Of a DNA stretch of 64,000 nucleotides, positions 35,403-47,242 are shown piece by piece. Location of the stretch: the NCBI GenBank assembly GCA_022376925.1, contig JAIOJX010000002.1, positions 65,000,001 through 65,064,000 on the forward strand. Reading direction: 5' to 3'. The position numbers and the translations under genes were made by a program. Under the pieces are notes generated by a model. That model was not told where the DNA came from, did not search any database, and worked only from the letters and a program-made list of their open reading frames with translations. Position 1 is the first letter of the stretch. Each line of letters begins with the position of its first letter. The DNA comes from Tragulus kanchil (taxonomy: Eukaryota > Chordata > Mammalia > Artiodactyla > Tragulidae).

Positions 35403-37375
35403 TCTGTCCTTTTAAGATAACAAACTGGTTATTTTGGTGCTCTTTCTATGACACTAGGAGGAGAACATTCGTTCAGACTCTACTCAGGGACAAGGCCAAG
35501 CATGATAAAATGGCTGTGGTCTATTTTAATTTTCTGGAAGAAGGAACCCCAAACTGAAATCAAGTGAGTGGAGTCTCTGAGGCCTCTCTCCTCAGATTCT
35601 TCTCAGTGTGAGTGTTAGAGATGTTCCCTATTTGCAGTGTGTTCAGTGGTCAGCATCATGATGTCCTGGACCAGTTTTTAAATAAAAACTTTGGTTCATC
35701 ATAATTAGTGGGTCTGTGGAAAAGGTAAGTGTTCCCAAGCTTTTCCATAACTTGCCATGGCTTACTGCTGGGAGAGCAGGAGAAATATGAGGAAAACAAA
35801 CAGAAACAGGCTTTCTCTGTGCGCGGGAGCCTCAGTCTGCCAAGTCAGCCGGCTGGATGCAGAGGCGATTTCCTTAGTGCTTGCGGCCTTATGCTGACTT
35901 CTGCACCAGGAAGTTGGGCAATATTTATTGTTGAATGGAGGTCTGGGAGATTATTCTTGGAAGGGACAGCCTCTGTGAACCTTTGTGTGTTGACTGAAAA
36001 TCTCTTGTAGCCAGGGTTTCACAAACTAGATGTAACCGCCTCCTTCTAACACAAAAATGACTGGAAGACGGAAAAATTCTTCCAGTTTGGAAGCCCTGTC
36101 TTAAGAGACATGGTTTCTTATTCAAGGTGATTTATGTCTCTGGGACATTGAGTTAGGAAAATGTGGAAATTGGGTTGTGCTTTAACATACTGTGAGCAAC
36201 TTTCTAGGATTCTGTGAACCATTGAAATTTAAAAATATCTATTTACTCATCTCTTATTTATAAGGGTCTTTTTTGTTGTTGTTGTTAGTTCCTTTTACTT
36301 GCAGAGTCATGGTTAGGTACTAGTAGAGATGTAAAGATGAAAAAAAAAAACAAAAAAAACATGCTTTTTGACTTTAAAGGGCTCATTCTGTTTACTACCT
36401 TTCAAAAAAAACACAAAAATTTCCAAAAAAACAATAAGAAAAAAAAAACCACATGGCATCAACAGTCACTTTTTCTCTTCCAAAGTTAGTGTCTAAGCAT
36501 ATGGAGCAAGGGGTGCCAAGCACATAGTGTTACATGAATGGGAAGGACTGGGCCCTCAGGCTCCATGCTGTCTGTCACACTCGCTCTCAGACAAAGCTCC
36601 TCACCCAACTGGCCTGCTGGTCCTCCTTTCATTTGCAGCTGAAGTGTGCGGCCGGCCAGATTCGTGAGCTGGTCTTTGCCAGCATGGTCAGGGCTGAGCA
36701 GGCCTCCCTGGCAAAGGAGACTGGTGTTGGCTGCTGCGTGGGTAGAGACGCTGCAGGGTCTAATGCAGTCAGCCTTGAGCCTTGCAGGCTGCTCTGTGAC
36801 CTGTGCAATCAATTAGTGTGACAAGCCCTCCTGCTAAAGTCTCAGTTGCTTCAAGACTTTTGGTGACTCCCCGGAATTCACCTTTGAAACCTCCCTCTGC
36901 CTGACCACCTGAACGTTGCCAAACTGCGGCCGTCACTTGCCAGCATGATGATGTTTCCTCTTCCTAGAGCTCTCAGTGTAGTGTGGGCGGAGCCCATCTC
37001 TTCCTTCAGGGCTTCCCTGACCTTTCTGGAATCTCCTTTTCACTGTGGAGAGGGGATCAGAAGATACCTCTCTGTTGTCCTCTCTCACTGTTCTCTTCTC
37101 CTTCTCATACATTTCCTAGGTTGGAAGAGGTTGAACATTGTTTCTATTTCCCCACAAATCATGTCTCCTTTTCACATTCACTTGACCCAGATGGAGCATA
37201 CTCTCCACAGCACAGCAGTCCCTTGAGTGTATTTTCATAACCCAAAAGGACAACAAAGGCTCAGCGAAACCTGAAAATTCTAGTCTCAGAACAATGATCT
37301 GTCTGTTTTGATTTCAGAGGCCAAGTATTAACTTGTTCTTTTTTTTTTTTTTAAGTTTTTTTTTCATACATTCAT
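35403..37375. other. No recognised gene; A-rich and GC-richer stretches
   Basis: A-rich runs at 36338-36358 and 36406-36450. A GC-richer island at 36540-36800 has 95- and 108-codon frames on opposite strands with no recognisable domain; the 93-codon frames at 35729-36010 and 36945-37226 likewise. No splice-bounded coding pattern is convincing. Confidence 0.4.
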
Positions 37376-37379
37376 TTCA

Positions 37380-37660
37380 TTTATTTATTTTTTTTAAATT
37401 TTGGCCTCTTTTACTGGTTATTTATTTATTTATGTTCATCCATCTTTATTCTTTGGCCTGTGTGGGCCTCCCACCACAGTGGCCTCTCTTGTTGCTGAGC
37501 ACCGACTCCGGGCACATGTGCTCCAGAGCACTGGCTTGTAAATGGACACACTGGTCCAGCCACTCCATGGCATGTGGGATCTTCCCAGGCCAGGGATCGA
37601 ACCAGTGCCCCTTGCACTGCAAGGTGGACTCTCTACCCACTGGACCACCAGGGAAGCCCC
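37380..37660 (-). mobile_element. CHR-type SINE (CHR-2-like)
   Basis: Antisense: (TTTA)n-like tail complement 37415-37434, tgtgtgggcctcccaccaca, gggatcgaaccagtgcccct with B-box complement, and ggaccaccagggaagcccc. Confidence 0.88.
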
Positions 37661-37663
37661 ATT

Positions 37664-37972
37664 TCATTTATTTTTGGCTTTGCTGGATCTTCATTGCTAT
37701 GCATGGGCCTTCTCTAGTGGTGGTGAATGGGGGCTACTTTTCATTATGGTATGCAGGCTTCTCACTGTGGTGGCTTCTCTTATTGTGGAGCACAGGCTCT
37801 AGGTGTGCAGGCTTTAGTAGTTGCAGCTCGAGGGCTCTAGAATACAAGCTCAGTATTTGTGGGGCACAGACTTCATTGCCTGAAGGCATGTGGAATCTTT
37901 CTGGACCAGGAATTGAACCCATGTCCTCTGCGTTGGCATGCAGATTTTCAACCACTAGACCACCAGGTCAAG
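37664..37972 (-). mobile_element. CHR-type SINE (classic CHR form)
   Basis: Antisense: ttatttttggctttgctgga, ggtggcttctcttattgtgg, agcacaggctctaggtgtgc, gaattgaacccatgtcctct, aaccactagaccaccaggt. This is the longer classic CHR body, distinct from the adjacent CHR-2-like copy. The 230-codon frame 37333-38025 reads through both SINEs and is not a gene. Confidence 0.85.
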
Positions 37973-39128
37973 TATCTTGTTCTTTTTCTTTATGGTATCC
38001 AGATACTTTGGGGGAACATGGGTGAAGGTGTTGCATTCAGAAAGGCAAAAAGAGCACATTGATCATATTTAATGCTTATTGTGTGGGCTTGTGTTACTGC
38101 CCGAGTGTCAAAGGATTCATGCCCTAATCCTCATGTGAGGAGCTCTACAGAAATGAGTGAGCAAAACCCAGCTTATTTGCCAGAGTAATCTCCTTGAAAC
38201 AGGGAAGGCAGGAACTTTCAACAACTTCTTGCAATGAGGAGAAATAATGCCAGAAGGTTCTACAGTGACAGGAGCCACTCAGGAGCAGTTGGTAGAGCCC
38301 TCAGGTTAAGAAATTAATGGCCTCAAAAAAAATGGAAAAAAAAAAAAAAGAAATGAACAGCCTCAAGACGGATCTCACCAGTTGGCACAGCCTTCCCCTG
38401 GTGCCCACTGGCCTCTGGCAACCCCAAGCAGGAGCGAAGGTGAACGAGCACAAAGAAGAGCTGCTGCTTTGGGGTTCATCAGTCAGGAGAAGGAAACAAA
38501 CAAGAAGAACATGGAAGAGGCTGAGAGTCCTCACCCAAAGAGCACAGGTAAGAGGGTCTGCATGGGAGTGATGGCACTGTTCTGAAAGAAGTGAGAGGAC
38601 CTTATGTTCCTTAAACACCAGTGGCAGATAGAAGAAGTCGAGGAAGACCATTTGTAACACCTTACCTTTTTTTCTTCTGGGCCCCCTTTCCTTCTGTTGG
38701 GACCTAGGAACAGCAATAGAAACATGTTAGGTCACAATGAAAATGACCATATCCACGTAGTTACGATTTAAAGTATTTAAATTTCTCATTTTACTTGGTG
38801 GATTTAGTCTCAATCGTTAAGAATATAAATGTGACAGTTTTATGATGATTTTTAATTTGTAAGCATCAAGTCATTCATGGATCAATTGGTTCTAAAGCCC
38901 ATCCAGTTTCTGGATAACAGACAGACAACGGATGCTGCTTCTCAGAGTTACTAGCCCAGGGATGGTAAGATAGAATCCTGCTATTCCTTCAGCCTAGAAA
39001 CCCCTTTCCTCCTACTCTTTACACATGTCATATCCACTGATGCTATTGACCCCACTTCTCAGCTTCAAGCCCGCGCTTAAATCAAATCCCATTATACTGT
39101 CTCATTGCATCCTCTTTTCTCACTTAGT
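37973..39128. other. No recognised feature
   Basis: Mixed DNA. A 119-codon antisense frame (38301-38660) and an 84-codon sense frame (38317-38571) overlap in a GC-richer patch at 38360-38560. Neither has a recognisable domain. The antisense frame begins with a hydrophobic run but is unsupported. Confidence 0.4.
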
Positions 39129-41387
39129 GCTTATCTTGATTTGTAATTATATACTTATTTGGGTTATTCATATTTTTATATGTCTGAAACAAGAGTTCAC
39201 TCTTCAGAAGCCAAGGATAAAGAGATCTTCATCACCGAGAGCAAGTGGTGCCAGGAACCCAAGAAGAACAATTCCGAGCTGTCTAGGCGTTATACCATAA
39301 GAGAACAAGCACCCTTTTCCTGACTTGCGGAGAGCCCTTCAGGTCAGTTCAGTTCAGTACCTCAGTCATGATCAACTCTTTGTGACCCCATGGACTGCAG
39401 CATGTCAGGCCTCCCTGTCCCTCACCATCTCCCAGAGCCTGCTGAGAGCCCATATTCATTATTATTACTTTCACCCCCAACTCCCAGATGGTTAGCCATC
39501 AATTTCTTTTGCTTCCTCTGAAGCATATTTTCCCTGAGCCCCAGAGAATAGATTGGAGGGACATATCCAGCTGGCTGAGAAGGGACAGATTATGGAGGGG
39601 TCATGGAAGGATGTTTTAAACCACTGCAAAGCTAAAGTATTGAAAGTGAGCTTCTGGAACCTCCATGTCAGACCACTAGACATATACACTTTTCTCTAAA
39701 TGCACGGTCATGGGAATCTAAAGTAGTAGCATAGTGAGAGTCAGTGAACTTGAAAATGTGCCCAGGGTCTGTGGCAGATTCGGAACTGAATGTGGGACAA
39801 CCTGAATCCAGAGTGCATGAGCTTCCTTGTTACAATCCAGCTGCCTGATGCTCACAGCTCAGCATCAAGTTTGAACTAAATGCAACTGTATTTCTAATAT
39901 TGCATTCTGGAACTGAGCTCCTTGATTGACTTTTCTTTTTTTTAATGACCAAGCCCCTCCTTCAGTGATTTTCAGCATTCCACTTTTTTATTTGTCCCAA
40001 CACACCTGTTAAGTAAGAAGCTTTCTTGTCAGTGAAAGGATGACTTATTGCGATAGAGTGGGCAGGGTATATCATAATTGTGTGATTTGATAATGACTTG
40101 TCCCTACTCCACGCAGATTCAGACATGGATTGCCAAGGGAGACATGTCCCCCTCTACTTCTAAGAATTCTTTAAGGGCTGTTTTATTTCAGAAGAAGATT
40201 CATGTGTGCTTTACTCCTTGCCTCATGAGTCTTTCCATTACCCCAGTCTCTCTGGGCTTATCTTGATTTGTAATTATATACTTATTTGGGTTATTCATAT
40301 TTTTATATGTCTGAAACAAGAGTTCACTCTTCAGAAGCCAAGGATAAAGAGATCTTCATCACCGAGAGCAAGTGGTGCCAGGAACCCAAGAAGAACAATT
40401 CCGAGCTGTCTAGGCGTTATACCATAAGAGAACAAGCACCCTTTTCCTGACTTGCGGAGAGCCCTTCAGGTCAGTTCAGTTCAGTACCTCAGTCATGATC
40501 AACTCTTTGTGACCCCATGGACTGCAGCATGTCAGGCCTCCCTGTCCCTCACCATCTCCCAGAGCCTGCTGAGAGCCCATATTCATTATTATTACTTTCA
40601 CCCCCAACTCCCAGATGGTTAGCCATCAATTTCTTTTGCTTCCTCTGAAGCATATTTTCCCTGAGCCCCAGAGAATAGATTGGAGGGACATATCCAGCTG
40701 GCTGAGAAGGGACAGATTATGGAGGGGTCATGGAAGGATGTTTTAAACCACTGCAAAGCTAAAGTATTGAAAGTGAGCTTCTGGAACCTCCATGTCAGAC
40801 CACTAGACATATACACTTTTCTCTAAATGCACGGTCATGGGAATCTAAAGTAGTAGCATAGTGAGAGTCAGTGAACTTGAAAATGTGCCCAGGGTCTGTG
40901 GCAGATTCGGAACTGAATGTGGGACAACCTGAATCCAGAGTGCATGAGCTTCCTTGTTACAATCCAGCTGCCTGATGCTCACAGCTCAGCATCAAGTTTG
41001 AACTAAATGCAACTGTATTTCTAATATTGCATTCTGGAACTGAGCTCCTTGATTGACTTTTCTTTTTTTTAATGACCAAGCCCCTCCTTCAGTGATTTTC
41101 AGCATTCCACTTTTTTATTTGTCCCAACACACCTGTTAAGTAAGAAGCTTTCTTGTCAGTGAAAGGATGACTTATTGCGATAGAGTGGGCAGGGTATATC
41201 ATAATTGTGTGATTTGATAATGACTTGTCCCTACTCCACGCAGATTCAGACATGGATTGCCAAGGGAGACATGTCCCCCTCTACTTCTAAGAATTCTTTA
41301 AGGGCTGTTTTATTTCAGAAGCAGATTCATGTGTGCTTTACTCCTTGCCTCATGAGTCTTTCCATTACCCCAGTCTCTCTGGGCTTC
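39129..41387. repeat. Tandem duplication K, unit about 1127 bp
   Basis: 39129-40255 recurs at 40256-41387 (gcttatcttgatttgtaatt). The left copy ends in ctctctgggctta, the right copy in ctctctgggcttcccagctg, the head of a Bov-tA. The pieces share gctt at the join. One clear difference: agaagaagattc/agaagcagattc (40190/41317). Confidence 0.95.
39343..39443 (-). mobile_element. BovB 3' end fragment
   Basis: Antisense: gtcagttcagttcagtacct, ctttgtgaccccatggactg, catgtcaggcctccctgtcc, ctcaccatctcccagagcct. About 100 bp only. Duplicate at 40470-40570. Confidence 0.85.
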
Positions 41388-41605
41388 CCAGCTGGCACTA
41401 GAGGTAAGGAACCCACTTGCTAATGCAGGAGATATAAGGGATGCAGGAATTCAACTCCTGAGTTGGGAAGATCCCCTGGAGAAGGCCATGACAATCCACT
41501 CTAGTATTCTTGCCTGGAGAATCCCATGGACAGAGGAGCCCAGTGGACTACTGTCCATAGGGTCACAAAGAGGCAGACCCTCTTGACTGAAGTGACTTAG
41601 TGTGT
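41384..41605 (+). mobile_element. Bov-tA SINE
   Basis: Sense: gggcttcccagctggcacta, gctaatgcaggagatataag, cccctggagaaggccatgac, tagtattcttgcctggagaa, ggtcacaaagaggcagaccc, ttgactgaagtgacttagtg. Full length with a small internal expansion around 41430-41450. Confidence 0.92.
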
Positions 41606-42692
41606 ATGTGTGAAGTCTCTCTAGAATCAGGGCCCTTTTACATATCAGAGATTTATTCTGAACACACCTCCTCTGGGGCACTCTGTACTTCCCAGATTCT
41701 GACTTTGCTTTTCTTCCTCAGTTTCAATGTGTTGCTTTCTGCTTGTTCCTGTCCACCACCACCCCTGTGCTCAATCTGGCTTCTCTTAACCCCAGCACAC
41801 CCCAGCACCTGCCAGCTGTTTACCAAGAATCTCTGGCACATCTGTGTAGATCTCCCTCTCTTTGTTTGTTCTCAAATAAGCCCTCAGAGGACATCCTTGT
41901 GGTCTGTCTGGTTACTGGGTCTCCAACATTCTAACTCTACTACCACTCGTCCAGACTTTCCTACCACAGATATTCACACAATTACTCCTTGCTCTTTTTA
42001 TTGCTGACTTGAACCTTATTTTAGTAGCTTCATCATGGATGAATGAGCTTTTAAAAAGAGAAATGGGTCTTTCTTACATACATTTTTATATAAATTCTTG
42101 TTTTATAGTCCCTGAATGGATTGATTTGTTTAGGAAAACACAACAGAGCACAGATGTTTGGGTCAAGTGTGCTTGCTAAAAGGTATTCTCTATAGGATGA
42201 TGCATATGAGTATTCCCAAAAAAGATGGACATGTTTTCCCTTTAGAGAGTCTTGTTTCTTCTTTGTCTTGTCAAAAGTTGGATTTATAGAGTAAATTGGT
42301 AGAAGAGTTATTTTAAAATATCACTAGCAAAATGTATGATAAATATATATTAAAGCTTATGAAACCACTTTCATAAAAACATTAGGCCCTATAAAGGTTG
42401 AGATTATCAAACATCCTCCACTAGGTTGGGACCTGCTGGTTTATATTCTTGTTCAGAAGAAATTTCTATTGTGTTCTTTCTCCCCACCCCCTGAGAAATT
42501 GAGACTGGATCTTGCAAGGATATGTTGGCAGACTATGGCAAGTTGTACAGTTGCTGGTTGACACCTTTGACAAATATCTATCTGTAGGATTCACTGAATC
42601 AAAAAAAAAAAAAAAAACCAACACTGTCTTTATCGTGAGTTTCCTTTTGAAGAATTTCTGTTTCTCCTGGTAGTTTTGGTCATAGCAATTAC
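41606..42692. other. No recognised feature
   Basis: Contains a 135-codon sense frame (41600-42007), Cys- and Pro-rich without a conserved domain, and an A18 tract at 42600-42617. No gene or repeat family is assigned. Confidence 0.4.
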
Positions 42693-44858
42693 CTAAAAAA
42701 AACCCTGGTAATTGACTTTCTTATTCATACCCAAATCAGACAAAGGCTTACAGTATGCTTCTAATCTTTTAGGACATTAACATTAGTTATTACAGTCTCT
42801 ATTTTTTAATCTTCCAATGTTTTTGCTTATGAAGAAAAGACCCAGACAAGTCTTCCTGATAATAGCAGGCAGAATATTTTAAATTAGTAATAATTATTAT
42901 TCATGTTTTTGTAGGAAGGGGCTTTGAATATCTGGAGCTTTGGACTATCATTTCTGCAATAACTGATATATATCTGTATAATAGATGTATATCTCTATAT
43001 ATCTCTATACAGATACGGCTTCAAATTTCAGTAAACCAATGAGGTCAAATACATTCCCAGCACAGTTGAGTGTGCTATTTCAGAGAAGTTTAGGATAAGG
43101 TCACAACTGAAAAGGAATCCTCTCTGCATTCTGGAGAAAATGCCAGTTTGGAATTTTCATATTGAAGGCATCCCCTGCTTCTGCCAATAAAATATAGGTT
43201 ATATGTTTCTAAAGTTTTCAGCTAGCAAGTTTTGCTTTCATGGCAGAGGAAAACTGCAAGCTATTATAGTCTATGAAGTGTATTTATTGGGAATGGGGGG
43301 AACACATAATTTCAACTTATTTCTGGACTAAATTAATATGATTATATATTATTTCATACCACAGGAGTAAAACTATTCTCTCATAAGAGTTGATTCTCCT
43401 CCCAAATGAACTAAAGTGTTAGTTATTTGGTATGGTATTTTATATTAATACCAAAACCAGCCAGATTGTTTAAGGAAAGAATACAATCATGTTTGCCACT
43501 AATAATGATAAGAAATAAGTACCATGTAGAATATGTATGGACTCAACAGAAGCAGAAGATATTAAGAAGAGGTGGAAAGGATACACATAAGAGCTATACA
43601 AAAGACATCTTAATGAACTGGATGACCACGATGGTGTGATCACTCACCTAGAGCCAGACATCTCAGAGTGCAAAGTTAAGTGCACCATAGGAACAAAGCT
43701 AGTGGAGGCAATAGAATTTTCCAGATAAGCTATTTCAGATATTAAAAGATGATGCTGTTGGGAAACCATAGGAACAAAGCTAGTGGAGAAGACCTAAAAA
43801 CCCTGGTAATTGACTTTCTTATTCATACCCAAATCAGACAAAGGCTTACAGTATGCTTCTAATCTTTTAGGACATTAACATTAGTTATTACAGTCTCTAT
43901 TTTTTAATCTTCCAATGTTTTTGCTTATGAAGAAAAGACCCAGACAAGTCTTCCTGATAATAGCAGGCAGAATATTTTAAATTAGTAATAATTATTATTC
44001 ATGTTTTTGTAGGAAGGGGCTTTGAATATCTGGAGCTTTGGACTATCATTTCTGCAATAACTGATATATATCTGTATAATAGATGTATATCTCTATATAT
44101 CTCTATACAGATACGGCTTCAAATTTCAGTAAACCAATGAGGTCAAATACATTCCCAGCACAGTTGAGTGTGCTATTTCAGAGAAGTTTAGGATAAGGTC
44201 ACAACTGAAAAGGAATCCCTCTCTGCATTCTGGAGAAAATGCCAGTTTGGAATTTTCATATTGAAGGCATCCCCTGCTTCTGCCAATAAAATATAGGTTA
44301 TATGTTTCTAAAGTTTTCAGCTAGCAAGTTTTGCTTTCATGGCAGAGGAAAACTGCAAGCTATTATAGTCTATGAAGTGTATTTATTGGGAATGGGGGGA
44401 ACACATAATTTCAACTTATTTCTGGACTAAATTAATATGATTATATATTATTTCATACCACAGGAGTAAAACTATTCTCTCATAAGAGTTGATTCTCCTC
44501 CCAAATGAACTAAAGTGTTAGTTATTTGGTATGGTATTTTATATTAATACCAAAACCAGCCAGATTGTTTAAGGAAAGAATACAATCATGTTTGCCACTA
44601 ATAATGATAAGAAATAAGTACCATGTAGAATATGTATGGACTCAACAGAAGCAGAAGATATTAAGAAGAGGTGGAAAGGATACACATAAGAGCTATACAA
44701 AAGACATCTTAATGAACTGGATGACCACGATGGTGTGATCACTCACCTAGAGCCAGACATCTCAGAGTGCAAAGTTAAGTGCACCATAGGAACAAAGCTA
44801 GTGGAGGCAATAGAATTTTCCAGATAAGCTATTTCAGATATTAAAAGATGATGCTGTT
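42693..44858. repeat. Tandem duplication L, unit about 1098 bp
   Basis: 42693-43790 recurs from about 43791 (aaccctggtaattgactttc at 42701 and 43799). The join carries about 30 bases of filler (43760-43790), of which 43766-43788 repeat 43685-43707. The native right end reads gatgctgttaaagggctata (44850), where copy one reads gatgctgttgggaaacc. Confidence 0.95.
43530..43760 (+). mobile_element. BovB LINE internal fragment, cut by duplication
   Basis: Sense BovB upstream of the RT core: gaagcagaagatattaagaa, gatgaccacgatggtgtgat, cactcacctagagccagaca. It stops at the filler of duplication L and is repeated at 44629 onwards. Confidence 0.85.
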
Positions 44859-45462
44859 AAAGGGCTATACTCAATATGCCAGAAAATTCCAAAAACTCAG
44901 CAGTGGCCTCAGGACTGGAGAAGGTCAGTTTTCATTTCAATCCCAAAGAAGGGCAATGCCAGAGAATGTTCAAACTACCACACCATTGCACTCATTTCAC
45001 ATGCTAGCAAAGTAATGCTCAAAATCCTCCAAAACTAGGCTTCAACAGTACATGAACTGAGAATTTCCAGATGTACAAGCTGGATTTAGAGGAACCAGCG
45101 ACCAAATTGCCAACATCTGTTGGATCACAGAAAGAGCAAGAGAATGCCAGAAAAACATCTACTTCTGCTTCACTGACTATGCCACAGTCTTTGACTTTAA
45201 GGCTTTTGTGTGGTTTGAACAACAAACTTGGAAAATTCTTAAAGAGATGGGAACACCAGACCACCTTACCTGCCTCCTATGAAACCTGTATGCAGGACAA
45301 AAAGCAACAATCAGAATTGGACATGAAACAACAGGCTGGTTCCAAATTGGGAAAGGAGTACAGTAAGGCTGTATATTGACACCCTGCTTATCTAGTTTAT
45401 ATGCAGAGTACATCATGCAAATGCTGGTCTGGATGAAACACAAGATGGAATCAAGATAGCTG
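44629..45462 (+). mobile_element. BovB LINE, RT region
   Basis: Sense BovB through the reverse transcriptase core: ttccaaaaactcagcagtgg, aagaagggcaatgccagaga, ttcagatgtacaagctggat-like run, gccagaaaaacatctacttc, tacctgcctcctatgaaacc, ggttccaaattgggaaagga, gctgtatattgacaccctgc. Frame-shifts and stops make it non-functional; a 102-codon piece (45071-45379) is out of the RT frame. Confidence 0.93.
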
Positions 45463-45466
45463 GGAG

Positions 45467-45630
45467 GGGCTTCCCTGGTGGTCCAGTGGATAAAGAGTCT
45501 GCCTTGCAGTGCAAGGGGCACCAGTTCGATCCCTGGCCTTGGAGGATCCCATACAGAGCGCCTGGACCATTGTGTCCAATTATGAGCCAGTGCTCTGAGC
45601 GCAAGTGTCCAGAGCTGGTGCTCCTCCCAC
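45467..45630 (+). mobile_element. CHR-type SINE, truncated by duplication join
   Basis: Sense head ggcttccctggtggtccagt, B box agttcgatccc at 45523, then cut at about 45628. Confidence 0.88.
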
Positions 45631-45721
45631 TAATAGTTTTGATATAAAAAAGCCAGATTGTTTAAGGAAAGAATACAATCATGTTTGCCACTAATAATGA
45701 TAAGAAATAAGTACCATGTAG

Positions 45722-46556
45722 AATATGTATGGACTCAACAGAAGCAGAAGATATTAAGAAGAGGTGGAAAGGATACACATAAGAGCTATACAAAAGACAT
45801 CTTAATGAACTGGATGACCACGATGGTGTGATCACTCACCTAGAGCCAGACATCTCAGAGTGCAAAGTTAAGTGCACCATAGGAACAAAGCTAGTGGAGG
45901 CAATAGAATTTTCCAGATAAGCTATTTCAGATATTAAAAGATGATGCTGTTAAAGGGCTATACTCAATATGCCAGAAAATTCCAAAAACTCAGCAGTGGC
46001 CTCAGGACTGGAGAAGGTCAGTTTTCATTTCAATCCCAAAGAAGGGCAATGCCAGAGAATGTTCAAACTACCACACCATTGCACTCATTTCACATGCTAG
46101 CAAAGTAATGCTCAAAATCCTCCAAAACTAGGCTTCAACAGTACATGAACTGAGAATTTCCAGATGTACAAGCTGGATTTAGAGGAACCAGCGACCAAAT
46201 TGCCAACATCTGTTGGATCACAGAAAGAGCAAGAGAATGCCAGAAAAACATCTACTTCTGCTTCACTGACTATGCCACAGTCTTTGACTTTAAGGCTTTT
46301 GTGTGGTTTGAACAACAAACTTGGAAAATTCTTAAAGAGATGGGAACACCAGACCACCTTACCTGCCTCCTATGAAACCTGTATGCAGGACAAAAAGCAA
46401 CAATCAGAATTGGACATGAAACAACAGGCTGGTTCCAAATTGGGAAAGGAGTACAGTAAGGCTGTATATTGACACCCTGCTTATCTAGTTTATATGCAGA
46501 GTACATCATGCAAATGCTGGTCTGGATGAAACACAAGATGGAATCAAGATAGCTGG
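45722..46556 (+). mobile_element. BovB LINE, RT region, second copy
   Basis: Copy of 44629-45462 made by duplication M, ending in ggaatcaagatagctgggag where the CHR SINE sits. Confidence 0.93.
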
Positions 46557-46822
46557 GAGGGGCTTCCCTGGTGGTCCAGTGGATAAAGAGTCTGCCTTGC
46601 AGTGCAAGGGGCACCAGTTCGATCCCTGGCCTTGGAGGATCCCATACAGAGCGCCTGGACCATTGTGTCCAATTATGAGCCAGTGCTCTGGAGCGCAAGT
46701 GTCCAGAGCTGGTGCTCTGCACTAAGAGAGGCCACTGCAATAGCAGGCCCATAAAGGCCAAAGAATAAAGATGGATGAAAATAAATAAACAAATAAAAAC
46801 AATAAAAGAGGCCAAAATTTAA
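46557..46822 (+). mobile_element. CHR-type SINE, full length, inserted in BovB
   Basis: Sense, complete from gggcttccctggtggtccag to an A-rich tail with aaataaataaacaaataaaa and a second A-run. The insertion splits BovB between ...aagatagctgggag (46543-46556) and aagattgcttggag (46829-46842). These near-identical 14-mers look like the target-site duplication, two bases apart after decay. Confidence 0.92.
46571..46626 (+). promoter_or_regulatory. Pol III internal promoter of CHR SINE
   Basis: tRNA-like A-box region tggtccagtgg at 46572-46582 and B box agttcgatccc at 46616-46626, close to the canonical GGTTCGAnnCC. Present again in the copies near 45478-45533 and 47772-47826. It marks tRNA ancestry and says nothing about present activity. 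Confidence 0.6.
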
Positions 46823-46825
46823 AAA

Positions 46826-47242
46826 ATGAAGATTGCTTGGAGAAATATCAATAATCTCAGGTATGCAGTTGACACCAACCCTATGGCCAAAAGTGAAGAG
46901 GAATTAAAGAGCCTCTTGATGAAGATGAAAGAGGACAGTGAAAAAGCTGGCCTAAAACTCAACATTCAAAAAACAAAGATCACGGACTCTGGTCCCATCA
47001 TTTCATGGCAAATAGATGGAAACACAGTAGAAACAGTGTCAGACTTTATTTTCCTGGGCTCCAAAATCACTGCAGATGCTGATTGCAGCCATGAAATTAA
47101 AAGACAACTGCTCCTTGGAAGAAAAGCTATGACAAACCTAGACAACATATTCAAAAGCAGAGACAGGATCACTTTGCCAAGAAAAGTCCGTATAGTCAAA
47201 GCTATGTTTTCCCCAGTAGTCATGTATGGATGTCAGAGATGA
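46826..47242 (+). pseudogene. BovB reverse transcriptase C-terminal remnant
   Basis: A 138-codon open stretch of the BovB (RTE-clade) LINE protein, covering the end of the RT palm and the following thumb/connection region. The catalytic YADD motif reads Y-A-V-D at residues 13-16 (46862-46873, second aspartate position pair changed by GAT to GTT at 46868-46870), which would abolish metal binding. The stretch ends in a TGA at 47240-47242 where the family has a tryptophan codon. The start codon is only an internal methionine after the SINE; the real protein would begin well upstream in the piece at 45722-46556. What is seen: identity of the family and the lesions. Inferred: a dead copy. The same remnant recurs at 48025-48441. 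Confidence 0.9.

Larger units (their letters stand above)
44558..46720. repeat. Tandem duplication M, unit about 1093 bp
   Basis: 44558-45650 recurs at 45651-46720 (cagattgtttaaggaaagaa). The first 300 bases overlap the end of duplication L, so this part occurs three times (43463, 44558, 45651). The join truncates a CHR SINE at ggtgctcctcccactaat, while the second copy reads ggtgctctgcactaagagag. Confidence 0.95.

Noticed and set aside
37333..38025. 230-codon sense open frame
   Set aside because: It reads through two antisense CHR SINEs. The protein-like repeats are translations of SINE sequence seen at several other places here.
46270..46815. 181-codon antisense frame
   Set aside because: Antisense of CHR SINE plus BovB; no domain of its own.
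46557..46822. tRNA gene at the B-box match
   Set aside because: The tRNA-like part is the degenerate head of a SINE followed by SINE body and A-rich tail. It does not fold as an intact tRNA by eye.
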